A DNA stretch of 64,000 nucleotides from Aldrovandia affinis (lineage: Eukaryota; Chordata; Actinopteri; Notacanthiformes; Halosauridae): contig JAINUG010000226.1 in NCBI GenBank assembly GCA_029706075.1, forward strand, positions 1,115,001-1,179,000, written 5' to 3'. This document shows, piece after piece, positions 52,708 through 64,000 of the stretch; the first letter of the stretch is position 1; each line of letters begins with the position of its first letter. The notes under the pieces were generated by a model. That model ran no database searches. It was not told the origin of the DNA and saw only the letters and a list, made by a program, of their open reading frames with translations. A program made the position numbers and the translations under genes.

Positions 52708-53719
52708 GGAATCAGAGGCAGACAGACATAAAATTAGATGGAGTTCACTTGGGTTTAACCAAATCTGAAAGAAATACCAACACTTTATTTTAAAAAAAGT
52801 CAAGTTCCCAATCATGACTCATCATACATTAAGATAAGAAATGTTATGTAGTGAGGTCACAGCATGGAAACAGTGGTTGAATTTAATGAAGATTTCTCTG
52901 TTGTTAAAAGGTCGATTCTTTTAAATGTACATATTAACATCAAGGTGTGGAAAAATATTAAATTTTAGATTCGATCTGAGAATTTATCTTTTAAAAAAAC
53001 ACATTAGATCAAGTCATTAACAAGAAAGCCCCTTGTTGTGCATCTGAAAGTTCCAAAGTAATTCAAGTAATTAGTAAAAAAAAAAAAAAGTAATTATACT
53101 AAAACAGTACAATTGCATCGACTGAAATATATCAATACAATTGCATTTATATAAAAGTAATTATGGACTGATTTCATGGTATATGTCATGCAATCTGACG
53201 TACTGTATATTAAAATCTATTCTGTATGTCTTTTTCATATATTTTCATATATCACCTTTTCAGAGGGATGATTACTTTTGGCAAGTTGAAATAATATGTT
53301 TTTTTGCATAGCTGTGTATCTCTCCATGTTGGCAGCAGCTGGTCACACATTTATTTCATGTTTCCTTTCAAATACTGCATTGTTTGTGTTGCTTTAGGAA
53401 ATGGCGAATAAACGTTGACTTCACGAATGCAACACGCAATGCAACAATGTCTTGATTTGAGAAATTGATATGATGAGTACGCAATGAAGTGAGAAGGGCG
53501 TGGCACTCGTGACCATATAGGGAGAAGGGGCGGCTCCTGTAAAGTCATTTGAGACAGGGCCTCTGGATCGAGGCCATCAAGCGCATTTCTGGCTTCTGGA
53601 GCGTTTGTTCTGTTTGAAATAATGAAGCTTGGAGGAGGCGTTTCACTGGGCACGGGCAGCCCGGATGGAGGAACACAGGGATGTGGCCTTGTCCAAATGC
53701 ACACTGCGGCTAGATCACT

Positions 53720-53850
53720 AGTTCACTAGATAAGGACTGTGCACCGGCATTAGGACCGTTTACCAGATAAGCACCACCTACTGGACCATGTACCAAATCA
53801 GGACCGTTTGCCGGATGGGGCTGCATACCGGATCAGGACCGTGTAGGTTC
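53720..53850. repeat. Degenerate short tandem repeat
   Basis: About five diverged copies of a GTACC(A/G)GATCAGGACCGT-type phrase. Confidence 0.6.
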
Positions 53851-54324
53851 TGTGACACCCCTCTATGCTTTGGGTTTCTCGGGCCCCCCGTTCACAGGAG
53901 TCGGTGAATTATAGTGACGAACATGAGGGACAGCGCCCCCTGGATACGGGGGTAAACTGTGAGAGAGCCTCGGGGATACGTGTAAGTGCACAGTGCCGGG
54001 ACAAGAGCATTCAGGGACATTTCGATGTTTGAAAATAAATGAGAAGATGGAGAATAGAAAATAATTCTAAAATATTTGATTGTTATATTTCTATTACATT
54101 TTTGTAAAAATCTGCAGTGTCGGAAGAGGACGGGAGCTGGTAACAGCACTTTGCTGTCCTGACCCCAATTAGTGTTACTGACAGAAGGCTTGTGTGTCTG
54201 CACTCCTGTGTCCTCCCTCATGTCTGCCTTTGGTCACGGTGGGCCCCCTTTGTCCCTGGGAAATGCAGGATGCAGAGGGCACTTCACTGAAGAGGGTATG
54301 GGTAGGGAAACGTTTAACCCATAA

Positions 54325-54350
54325 GCAAATAGTACACACACACACACACA
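54325..54350. repeat. (CA)n microsatellite
   Basis: Short CA run. Confidence 0.85.
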
Positions 54351-54733
54351 ACAAGCGGGGATCTACCAGCGCTCTGCTGCTCTGAAAGTCCATTCATTGC
54401 AAGGGGCTTTCATTTGTGTGTGCGTGCGTTTGTTTTGTTGGTTTGCTTTGCCATTCCAATTGCCTCTTTGCTAATAAAATGAAATAAGTGTCAGATAATA
54501 TCTGTGGGGTTTTGCCAAAGTATTGCTGTATTGCTAGCTAATTGTCATCACCACTGCCTACTTGTTCAACACTATATACCCCTGCTTACTCCATAAAAAA
54601 ATAAATTACTAACCTTTTCCTTCCCAGTGTTACAGGTATGGTACGCAGATGCCTGCAATGATGTCTATCGCTGTATTACTGCACTGATCTCTTGCGCCAA
54701 CTATGATTGTTCCTACCATGTATTAATGCACAT

Positions 54734-54790
54734 CTTGTAAGTCGCTCTGGATAAGAGCATCTGCTAAATGCTCAAAATATAAAAATGTTT
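54734..54790 (+). mobile_element. SINE 3' fragment
   Basis: Carries the conserved block GTAAGTCGCTCTGGATAAG followed by AGCATCTGCTAAATG and an A-rich tail. The tRNA-like head is not evident upstream, so this appears to be a 5'-truncated or decayed copy. Confidence 0.75.
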
Positions 54791-54999
54791 AAATGTTAAA
54801 AATGCTGTAACAGGCACAATCGAGCACCTTAACAGCAGTGCAGTAGCCTTGTGCAGAAGTAGCTGTTCCCTAATGCGAATGCTTGGGAAGTTTTATTTCT
54901 GTCAGGAAAGATGTTTAATGTTTGTTTGAGAAAACCTTTTCCATAATGTTTGTGTTAGGTCTTGTGATGGTCTGGCCTTGCCTTCGGGTGTGCAGCGAG

Positions 55000-55245
55000 A
55001 TGGACAGGTGTTCAGGTTTGTGGAGGACCAGGCAGGTGTCCAGGAGGGTGCGGAGCCAAGGTGAGTGTTCAGGTGTGTGGAGACAGGGGCGTACAGCGCT
55101 GAGCAGGTGTTCACGTTTTTGGGGTTGGGGGTGGGCAGAATCTGAGCGGGTGTTCAGGTGTGTGGAGTGGGTGTGTGCAGTGCTGAGCAGCTATGTTGAG
55201 TGCATGTGTACAGAGCTGAACAGGTGTTCAGGTGGGGAGTTGTGT
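55000..55245. repeat. Degenerate repeats of GTGTTCAGGTGTGTGGAG
   Basis: The phrase CAGGTGTTCAGGTKTGTGGA and near variants recur about five times with uneven spacing. Confidence 0.55.
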
Positions 55246-56799
55246 GGGACTGGATCAGGCAATCTTGTGCAAAGAGATGCTTGTTCAGGACCTCTGGAGG
55301 GGCAGTGGGTGTTTAAAAAAACAAAACCCTGTTGGGGCATGGTAGCACACATGGTTTCATCCTAGAGCTCCAATTAAGAAATTAACGGGAGAAAATCAAT
55401 TTGCCTCACATATAAGACCGATACATGCATAATGGCTTCAAGCAAAGACAAATCAATACGTTTCACAAGGACAGTAAAAAACGGCATTTCTTTTGTTTTA
55501 GGCGTACACCTGGAGGATTCAGGACGGCTAATAAGATGCAATAAAACAGACTGGACCAGCACAAAGCAGCTTTTACAAAAACATATCTGGGGGGAAACTG
55601 ACATCAAAATATAAGACTTTGGAAATGATTTACACTTCACTCAGCTTGCACGTTCACTGGTATTTTCACACCGATAGATACATATAGTGAATAGGCCATC
55701 GCATATTGTTGCGGGTTTTACTTCCTGGTTGGCGCGTTCCTGTATGGCGCCTAGTGAAGCATCTCCATTGCATCTCCTCGCCCTCTCTCTCCTGCCTTTT
55801 CTGCCTTACACAGGAAATGGTCTCATACAGCGTTTGAGTGCCATACCTAATGAAACCGTTTGAATAAACCGCAGCCTTGAATTTCCCCGTGTGTAGTGAG
55901 CAAATTTGAACTCCAAACCTCTATTGTGCAGATTCAACAGCGCTCTGCATTGTGGCTCGAACCAAAGATTGCAAATAAAGAAAGTGTGTCTCTTTACAAA
56001 AGGAAAAAAATAATAAAACACCACAAATGAGTCATTCACGGCACGGGAAAGAGGAAGACGCCAGTGTAAATTGCTAATAGGGCTGTGTTTACTCTCAGTC
56101 CAACAGTGACACAGGTAGAGGGATGGCGCTTGTTACAAAATTATTTGTGAGAAATGTGATAAACTCGCTCTCTGCAACATCCAATGCACGAGGCTCATTC
56201 AGGTAAATGCATCGTGTACTCTTTTTTTTTTGTTAATTAGCCACCACTAAAATGCATTATATGTACACAGATCAGATAGTGTACATTTTATCAATATTAA
56301 TAAGGATAGGAAAACTCTACGGGTAATTAAGAGAGTCCCTTAGCTTTGATTTAGCCCATTACGAACGCCTCTGCATCTTTAGATTAAAAAACCGACCTCT
56401 TTTATTTAATAATATTAAATCCCGACATGTATCTTCTAAAAGCTTTAATAAGACAAAGATAAGATTTGCATCCCTATGCAAGTGTCTTTTTCAATTGATT
56501 ATGAAGCCGCTATTGATGTGTGAGAAATTGATGTTTTCCTCAGTTCTTAAGGGGGCTAATAGAGAAGGAGGGAATCGAGGAGGAGATTTCGCCCCTTTGA
56601 TCTTCAATCAGTAAAAATTCCCTCTTCTTCTTTGTCAGACTATATTTGGTAAATAACGGTGACAATCCATGTGCTTTAATAAGATGAAAAAAAAGCACCG
56701 TTTCACTCATTCGTAATTTTCAAACGTTTGGAGGTGCAGGAAACAGACAGGACCCGACTGCTCTCTGCCAGAAACCTCGTATGACTTCTTACTTACGCA

Positions 56800-56896
56800 C
56801 GCACATACACACACACACACACACGTACATGCATATGCGCACGCACACACATTTGCACATGCGTGCACGTAGATACATGCATGCACACACACACGT

Positions 56897-56936
<40 letters not shown>

Positions 56937-57166
56937 GCAAACACAAGCATGCAGACACACATGCACACACACAAACGTACTACACTTGCACGCACACACA
57001 AATGCGTACATTTGCACACAAACACGTTCCCTCAATGTGCATGCACGCTTGCACGCATCGCACACACATACAAACACATAAAAAACACATGCGTACACAC
57101 TCACAGACACATGATGCGCATATACACTCACACATGCATACACACCCACACAACCACCACACACAA
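56800..57166. repeat. CA-rich microsatellite region
   Basis: Long imperfect CA tract, with the purest part at 56885-56932. His/Thr-rich and Cys/Val-rich frames are artefacts. Confidence 0.95.
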
Positions 57167-57496
57167 GCAGGTCTTTTATTGTTTCAGGTTGTTCACCACA
57201 GTCAGTGGAAGCAGCCAGTGGGTCTAGCTCGAACAGAGAATCCAGCATCCCTTTCACTTGTTTGGAGATAACCAAATGGTACAGTGCTACCGGTACCACA
57301 GACCCAGGAACAGGGTATTGCAGCACCGTGTACCACTCTGGCTTCCAATCAAACTGGTGCCTTCACCGTGTGCTAATATGCATCTCCCCAGAGTCAGGGG
57401 ATACAGGGGTGCAGTGCAGATACGCCTTTGAACTGCATATAAAATGGAGGGCTGCTCCTTCTCAAACACTGCCTGGTTCTGGACCCTGTAGGACTG

Positions 57497-57499
<3 letters not shown>

Positions 57500-57538
<39 letters not shown>

Positions 57539-57579
57539 ATGCATGTGTGTGTGTGTGTGTGTGTATGTGTGTATGTGCG

Positions 57580-57613
<34 letters not shown>

Positions 57614-57621
57614 CATGTGTA

Positions 57622-57679
<58 letters not shown>

Positions 57680-57686
57680 TGTGCGC
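57500..57686. repeat. (GT)n microsatellite
   Basis: About 185 bp of GT with ATGC and GCGT interruptions. It faces the CA-rich region at 56800-57166 in the opposite sense. Confidence 0.96.
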
Positions 57687-58094
57687 ACGCAAAGTAGTTG
57701 TAAATATGGATTAAGCCTCCCCCCAATGAATGTGAAAAAAAGAATGACAGTTTTCAGGACCTCAGACAAATGCAATTTTACTTCATTATGAACGGAGCTG
57801 AGACTGCCTATCCACCATAGTCATATCACCAGGTGCTGACAATGTCACAGCAACGTTGTGCCAATGTTACTTGTGAACTTGTGCCACTGAATTACAAAGA
57901 TACATATCTACGCTTTAGGCATATGCATTTAATTGGCGCAGACCTTTTACAAATGCATAAATAACTTGTTGACAAGGTATTTGGTTAAATACTCCAAACA
58001 ATGCGGTGATTAGATTTAATTGCCTTTTTCACTTATAGCTACCGTGAAATAGTCCCTGAGGGCGAGTCATTCCAAATATTGTGTCTTAAACACT

Positions 58095-58345
58095 GAGAGG
58101 GCGGGAAACGAGAGCTATATAGAGAGCAAGAAAGAGGGGGTGGGTGGGTGGGTGGCAGACAGAGAAGGGAAGACATAGTGATAGAGAGAAGGTAGAGAGA
58201 GACAATTAGAGAAATATGGGGAAGAGAAAGGGTATAGAGAGAGGGAGAGATGGAGAGAATTGAAGAGAGGGAATTAGAGAGTGATGGTAAAGAGAGAGAG
58301 GAAAGATAGAGAGAGGGGGGGTTGGGGAAAGGGAGAGAGAGGCGG
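58095..58345. repeat. GA-rich low-complexity tract
   Basis: Imperfect GAGA/GGGA with (GGTG)n at 58138-58154. Confidence 0.88.
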
Positions 58346-59837
58346 GATGTGGAGATGCTTGAGGCAGGCTTGAGGCAGTCATGGGTAAGGGGTGGGGTGG
58401 GGGGGGATTTATTTAGCAGATCAACAATAGCACACTCAATAACCCCCCATGGACAGAGGAAACTGATACCAGTCCACACATGCGAGTGATTATTTACAAA
58501 TGTTCACATCCTTTAAGGAAAAGAAAAGAATCGTTGATCGTCCGTTCAATATTTTCACAACAGCCACGAAAACAACGAGAGCAGTAACGACAGTAAGACA
58601 CACAATAATGACAAATGAAGAAAGGTGGTGGCTGTATGCTTTATATTCACATTTCGGCTGGCAACACGATGATGAAAATGTAAGTGAAAGCAGCAGGATG
58701 GGGCTTGGGGCTGCCGAGGGGCCGCCGTTTCGGTCTGCCGCTGAATTCTGACCGCTCCGAAGTTGACTGTGGCAGGCAGGTCTGCGGGGCAGCGCACAAT
58801 CAAGCTGCGGTTGGCGAGTCTGTCCTTGTCCTGTCCCACAAGAGCGCCTCCTCTGGTCAATCAGGTGCCCCGCAGACTGCCAACGTTGACCGTGCAGCTC
58901 AGCCGGTGGACTGCGAAGTGAAAAGAAGTGGAGGCCGGGCAGACGTAGGTCAGAGGAGAGCGTAATCTTAACTGCACTCTCCCATACTGAGGGAGGACGT
59001 CACGGCAACGAGACAGGTCGATGAATATGAACAAGTATTCCTAATTGAGAGGAAAAAAAATAGAAAATCTGGATGAAAAAAAATACACAAAAAACTGCAG
59101 TTCAGATCCTGAATTGTTACATTTTGTCAGCCTGTGTCAACAGCACAGTGACTTTCCTTTTACAGATTGATACACATCTCATCATTTGCTTACGAAGTGC
59201 TAAGGATATTAGGATATATTAACCATAATTATATAATTATCTTTTTCCTCATCAACCACTTTAGATTTGGACCCTTACATATACATCGCCTATCAAATAA
59301 ACGCATGAATAAAAATGCAGCTGAATATTTACTGGTTCCAGTTTATTTTACTGGAAAGCTAACGGAATAACTATCTTGGGGCTGGGGTAGGATCCAATTG
59401 CCATTAGGAAATGCAATTTGGTGCTCTAACCACTACTCTACACTGGTGTTTTTACATAAAATGTATGTCTAGTGATCTCTGTAATACACTATATAAATCA
59501 AATGTGTATCTCTGATCTTTAAAAAGTGTTAATTACCTTTATTAAAAAATGTCTGCCATTGCATGAGACCTCCAAGGGACAATTCAATGCTGCAGCTTTT
59601 AATTTAAGGAGGCATTTTGCTTTTTATCATTCACACAATACATTTAGCACTAATTTCCACATCAATACCCCCCCCCCCAAAGCTGATTTCAGTTTAGCCT
59701 GCCATTTTAAACTTCTCCTCCTCATACTTATCTTTCAACTAAACTCCTCCACATACTGCTCTCCAAAATTACAACTGTGCAGCTGTAGGTGTGCTTCACT
59801 AGAAATAAAATACATGCTCTTTCACATTGTCCTGCGT

Positions 59838-59992
59838 ACAATGATATTAAACACTGTACTGGGTACTGTGATATCTGACACTGCTTTGATATCAGCTATT
59901 GTGCTGGGTGCAGTGATATCAGACATTGTGCTGGTTACAGTGATATCAGCCATTGTACTGGGTACTGTGATATCACACATTGCGCTGGGTAC
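59838..59992. repeat. 27-bp tandem repeat, about 5-6 copies
   Basis: Units with core ACTGTGATATCAGACATTG followed by TGCTGGGT. Nearly every unit keeps GATATC. Confidence 0.88.
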
Positions 59993-60709
59993 ACACACCT
60001 CCCTCCTATTGCCTTAAATTGGATTAGGCTAGACTGATCAAACTCTTAAGACTCTTAATAAGCTGTTACCTCGTGAGAAAGTTTGTGTTTAATGCATTGT
60101 CTTCATTTGTCTAGAACCAATGGTCATGTTAGCTATGCTATGCAGCTTTTTAGAGTTTTAAAAACTGCTTTAATAGCTCACTTAAATGAGTGCATCAATG
60201 GTTTTAAATTCAGGTGATTTCTCTTGTAGATACTGTTTTTATATCAACAAAACTACTGTCTTTTTGGCAATCAAATCCATCAATACTATAGTACTGCAGG
60301 AGAGTGTAGTATAGTACAACAGGAGAGTGAACATGGGAGCTCATTTGCATCAATATCGCCCCCAAAAGAAGGAAAATCAGCACTAAATAGTCTATACACT
60401 TATGAAACACAGGCTCAAGACAAGCAGGCATAATGTACACAAACTAATAGCACACCGTATCAAGTTCTGTGGAAATATAACCCAGCTATGTTTTCAGAAG
60501 GCACTCTTATTTTTAGAGCAACGGTTATTTCCCACGACTTTTAACACTGTTAAGTAACCTTCACTTTTCTTACCAGCTCAAACTACATATGTTTAAATGT
60601 ACGCAATTGTACAGGGGTTGCACTCATACAGGAGGGAAAACATTCACTTTCTTATCCCGGAGATCAGCTTTTGGGAAAATATATCCAGATACACTGCTAC
60701 ATTACAAAT

Positions 60710-60745
60710 CCATACAACTGCCATAGTTTTGTAGCAGTTGTATGG
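60710..60745. repeat. Perfect 12-bp inverted repeat
   Basis: Arms CCATACAACTGC and GCAGTTGTATGG flank a 12-bp loop. It lies just left of the SINE at 60773. Confidence 0.85.
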
Positions 60746-60772
60746 AGTGGGTATATTCAAATTACCTGCTGG

Positions 60773-60930
60773 TTCTGTGCGGCTCTGTAGGTAGAGCGTG
60801 GCGTTGGTAGTGCTTAGGTTGTGGGTTAAATTCCCGCTGGGACCACATATACTGAAAAATGTATGCATTCACTACTGTAAGTCGCTTTGGATAAAAGTGT
60901 CTGCTAAATGGCATATATTATATTGTATTA
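60773..60930 (+). mobile_element. SINE with V-SINE-like 3' block, shortened body
   Basis: Box-A-like TCTGTAGGTAGAGCGTGGCG and box-B-like GTTGTGGGTTAAATTCCCGC are followed by a short body and GTAAGTCGCTTTGGATAAAA with GTGTCTGCTAAATGG, then a TATATT-rich tail. It lacks the GGGGCACTGCCG middle segment present in the copy at 20986, so it belongs to a different subfamily. Confidence 0.8.
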
Positions 60931-61422
60931 TATTACCTGCGTTATGACATCATGAGTCAGGACAAAAATGATCAATGTGTGAAACCTGTTGAGCAGAAGG
61001 TCTTGAAATCAAAATCAGAAGTTACTACAAAACAACACTGACCACATTTTCCAAACTTTTAATGTTGGCTTCACTATTGCACAAATATGATATAAAACTC
61101 AGGTTTTTGGCCGGAGTACACCTTTAATATGTTTTGACATCTATTGCTTAGCTAGCTTGGTAGTTTGGTAGTTTGTATTTGTTAGCAACTATTCGTTGCT
61201 ATTAGCAATAAGGCTAGTTAATAGCCCTTCTCCGACCAACATTGTGACTGGTGATATGCAGTTCATACTTTCATTAACTACTCTATCTTTCTATCCCTGG
61301 CTACACTGACCTATCCTCATGTGTCAGGCTTTTACCTCTCTGCTATAAGCCTATTGAAAGTTGTTGAATTCATAGCGATAAGCCACCCACATTTTGGGGT
61401 GTAACCCCATTTTTCTAACAAA

Positions 61423-61720
61423 TCACATCTCGGTGAAGGCGAGTCTGCAGGTGGAGACGACAATTAAAAAAGTCAAGAAGGTGCCTGTGTAAGCAGGGTT
61501 GTACGTATCATTGCTGTATACTTTGGCAAAAACAGACTCAAATAAATCTTCTGAAGTCTCCATTTCATAGAGTACTAAACAAACTTTGTAGATAGCTTGC
61601 CAGGGAATAATGTTGCTCGGGAACATAAACTTTGGCACAAAGGGAAGTAGTTGAATAACAAGAGGTGTGTGTGACACTTGTGTGAACCGCCCTCTGGGAA
61701 TTTGACCAATGTCTACCCTG
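61423..61720 (-). other. Unrecognised open frame, about 100 codons, next to LINE fragment
   Basis: A minus-strand frame from about 61720 down to 61423 has natural-looking composition (for example LLPFVPKFMFPSNIIPWQAI and NPAYTGTFLTFLIVVSTCRL, the latter hydrophobic). I recognise no family. It abuts and slightly overlaps a decayed LINE on the opposite strand, so it may be antisense to transposon or unrelated unique DNA. No splice or promoter evidence supports it as a gene. Confidence 0.2.
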
Positions 61721-62082
61721 CCACCTCTCTTGTATCCAGCCAGCTGATACACTACCTTACTCAGCATGACCTACTTGACCCTAGTCTGGCTTCAAGCCTA
61801 GCCACCCAACCGATACGGCTCTTCTCTCTGTGATTGAGGAGCTCTTTGTCCTCTGTCCTTATTCTACTTGATCTCTCTGCTACCTTTGATACAGTTGACC
61901 ATTGGGTAATTCTGGCAACCGTACCTTTCTGACCACTCTTTCCAGGTGACCTAACATGGATTCCCACAGCCTTAACATAGGAGTCCCCCAGGGATCCATC
62001 CTAGGTCCGCTCCTGATCTCCATACACAAAATGTCTTAGCTTAATAATGCCTTCCCTACCACTGCTATGCTGATGATTTACT
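61715..62082 (+). mobile_element. Decayed non-LTR retrotransposon (LINE) reverse-transcriptase fragment
   Basis: Conserved non-LTR RT pieces occur in order but in shifting frames with stops: SSQLIHYLTQHDLLDPS (about 61732-61784), SGFKPSHPTDTALLSVIEEL (61784-61843), LLDLSATFDTVDH (61865-61903), GVPQGSILGPLL (61979-62014) and the catalytic-motif segment CYADDL (about 62064-62081). The order and motifs match the RT domain of L2/CR1/Jockey-type LINEs. At least two frameshifts and an in-frame stop show it is dead. The endonuclease domain and the 3' end are absent. Confidence 0.85.
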
Positions 62083-62089
62083 AACTAGA

Positions 62090-63980
62090 TAGTTGTTCAA
62101 TTCTAAATCAGCTAGGTAGCTAATGTAAGCTAAGTGAATGAGTGTTGAATGAATGGTCTTTGACTACACCCACCTGCCTTTTGATGAGTTGATTACAAGC
62201 ATGATTAAATTTACTTATTTCAATCTTTCAACTTCCATTTACTCCAATTTATTAAAGACAATTCAGTTCCCTGCAGCGACACATCAAATTAACTACAGGT
62301 AGCTAATAACTGTGAATACCCTCAACTTAAACACTTATTGTTCAATAGTGTAGAACAGTTTATTTCAGATTATTCATGGAAGTTGGCATTATCATGTGCT
62401 TTTTCATAAAAAGAGACTACTTATTTGCTAGGTTGAACTCATTTTATTGGCATACCAGTGTGGCATATTTGTACTGATTTATTTGGCTATTATACAATGT
62501 AAAGGGTGACATATATTATAGATATAGTGGGAGATCGTTTTACAGGATCATATTCATGCTGTTAGTGGTAACACTGTTTGCTAGATGAGATTTTCACACA
62601 TGCAGCATAAAATGTGTTGCCAAATTGACCCCCCTTCCCTCACAAACTCTAGTTTAAGAAGTTACTGTGATGTACATGTTACACATTGTTACTGAACAAA
62701 TGCCCTATCAATCACTCAATATATACAGCTTTAGGTCTTTTGGTAAAAAAAATAAAAATAACTAGAAAACAATATGAATGAACCAGGGTCCTAAATGTAA
62801 GCTGCATCCCTGGGGAGGCTTTAGTCAGATTACAGAATCAGGAAAACCTTGTTTGGCAGTGAAGGAAATCTTTCTAAGGGAAGAGAGATTTTTTGTATTT
62901 TTTTTTGGTGGTCGGGGAGAGTAACCTCTCGGATGAGATTCCAGAGGGCTGCTTGCTCCCGGACCTCGGACCGTCCTCTTATTATCCACCGGGTTCACCC
63001 GGGCCCTCGCCATCGGAGCCCCATGTCAAAAAGTCTGTTTTCTAACTATGTCTCATTTGCATATTTGAATAATACATGCGGCTTATAAGCATATTAAATG
63101 GAATATATCCAGGCGTTATTTGAAGGTAGAGATTAGGCTTTCCAAGTTAATTATAAAGATGTCAAATGTCAGTGAGTGAGCTGCAGTCCCGGGGTTATCC
63201 CCTTTAGTTCCGTGATTATATGCACAAACCACAGATAAATGACATCATACAGGCTATTACGGCCCTCGCCGTTGAATAAAGATTTATTTTTCATGTTAAT
63301 AAACTCCATTTGTGTCCACCTACTGTGTACATTCGCTTGATGGTTGAAATGCCCTCTCTCTTTTGTTTTCTCCTCTCATGCAAACCCACAAATATGATAC
63401 TGTACAAGCAAGGTGAAGCGTACGTGGTAAATTATTAATTCGCAAAAGCTATTTCGAGAAACCAAGCAGAAATTCGGGGGACAAAAACCCCAAATCATTT
63501 TCAGATCCTTATCACCCGTTATTTCGGCAAAGCTTAGATTAGGCTTGAAGAGTTTGCAATCGTCATCTTCCAATTAAGAGTGCTCGTTGATTGGTTTTGA
63601 GAGAAAGAAAAGATGACTGTACAGTAAGAGAGGCCTGTGTTTGCCAGGCGACGGCTGGAGAAGGTGATGCCCTGTGTTTAGGCCATTACTGTACCATTAA
63701 AACAGAAACCAGCAGACGAGCAGCAGGTGGAAGGATGCTTGAGAGAGCCTCTGCCCGCAATATGACAGAAACGGCAGTCAGACAGGTGAACTCTCTCTGT
63801 GTTTCTGTCAATCTCTTTTCTCTGAAGTTAATTTAAAGTGAAAATGGACGCCTCAGTAGTTTTTAAGAGGTAAAAAGGGAGCTATAATATTGGCTCCCTT
63901 AAAGAATACGCCAATCTGATGTGGTCTTTCAGCTGTACTGAGGTGAGTCTGACGGAGGAACTGAGGGTGTGTGCACTGAG
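62090..63980. other. Upstream intergenic DNA without recognised gene
   Basis: Unique AT-rich sequence. The part at 63040-63600 looks like candidate regulatory DNA. Open frames here show no family resemblance. Confidence 0.5.
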
Positions 63981-64000
63981 AATGAGAGAGAGAGAGAGAG
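63981..64000. repeat. (GA)n microsatellite, truncated by window end
   Basis: GA run continuing off the window. Confidence 0.85.

Noticed and set aside
48271-64000. The neighbouring gene expected upstream of TCF7L2 in vertebrates (VTI1A)
   Set aside because: No exon resembling it was recognised. The gap between the two genes is large in other vertebrates, so it may lie outside the window.

Overview
The window looks like nuclear DNA of a ray-finned fish. The evidence is a vertebrate gene with GT-AG introns, many long CA/GT and GA/CT microsatellites, several tRNA-derived SINEs ending in the teleost-type 3' block GTAAGTCGCTCTGGATAAG, and GCTAGC/GTTAGC-rich low-complexity DNA. I cannot name the species. 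There is no bacterial-type gene organisation, and nearly every long open frame is a microsatellite or minisatellite read through.

The one protein-coding gene I can support is the 5' half of tcf7l2 (TCF-4, the HMG-box effector of Wnt/beta-catenin signalling), on the minus strand. The start codon and exon 1 are at 47801-47613, exon 2 at 47451-47385 and exon 3 at 47229-47105. After a 40,093-bp intron comes the exon starting YLQMKWPLLD at 7011-6910. The splice sites are canonical and the reading frame joins cleanly to give 161 residues: the beta-catenin-binding N-terminus and the start of the linker. The Groucho-binding and HMG-box exons must lie beyond position 1. The alternative small exon (human exon 4) expected inside the large intron was not found by eye.

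Layout. 1-6909 is the intron after the last visible exon and holds AGAC/CT microsatellites and a 1.3-kb array of 48-bp units (1449-2760). 7012-47104 is the giant intron. Its 7-37 kb part is GC-richer and crowded with tandem repeats: a G-rich 35/37-bp array at 15.2-15.9 kb, a 35-bp array at 22.5-23.3 kb, a 2.2-kb compound array at 31.8-34.0 kb, CA tracts at 11.2 and 28.8 kb, SINEs, and a short palindromic MITE-like element at 31.4 kb. From about 37 to 47 kb it becomes AT-richer, with unique stretches that resemble regulatory non-coding DNA. 47.1-48.3 kb is the compact promoter-proximal part of tcf7l2. 48.3-64 kb is upstream intergenic DNA with no recognisable gene. It contains SINE copies, a decayed LINE reverse-transcriptase fragment (about 61.7-62.1 kb), two strong inverted repeats, and unique AT-rich blocks, one with a perfect TCF/LEF consensus site.

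I found no convincing undescribed biological system. The most useful leads are the candidate regulatory blocks around tcf7l2, the tandem arrays in its introns, and two hairpin-forming elements upstream.
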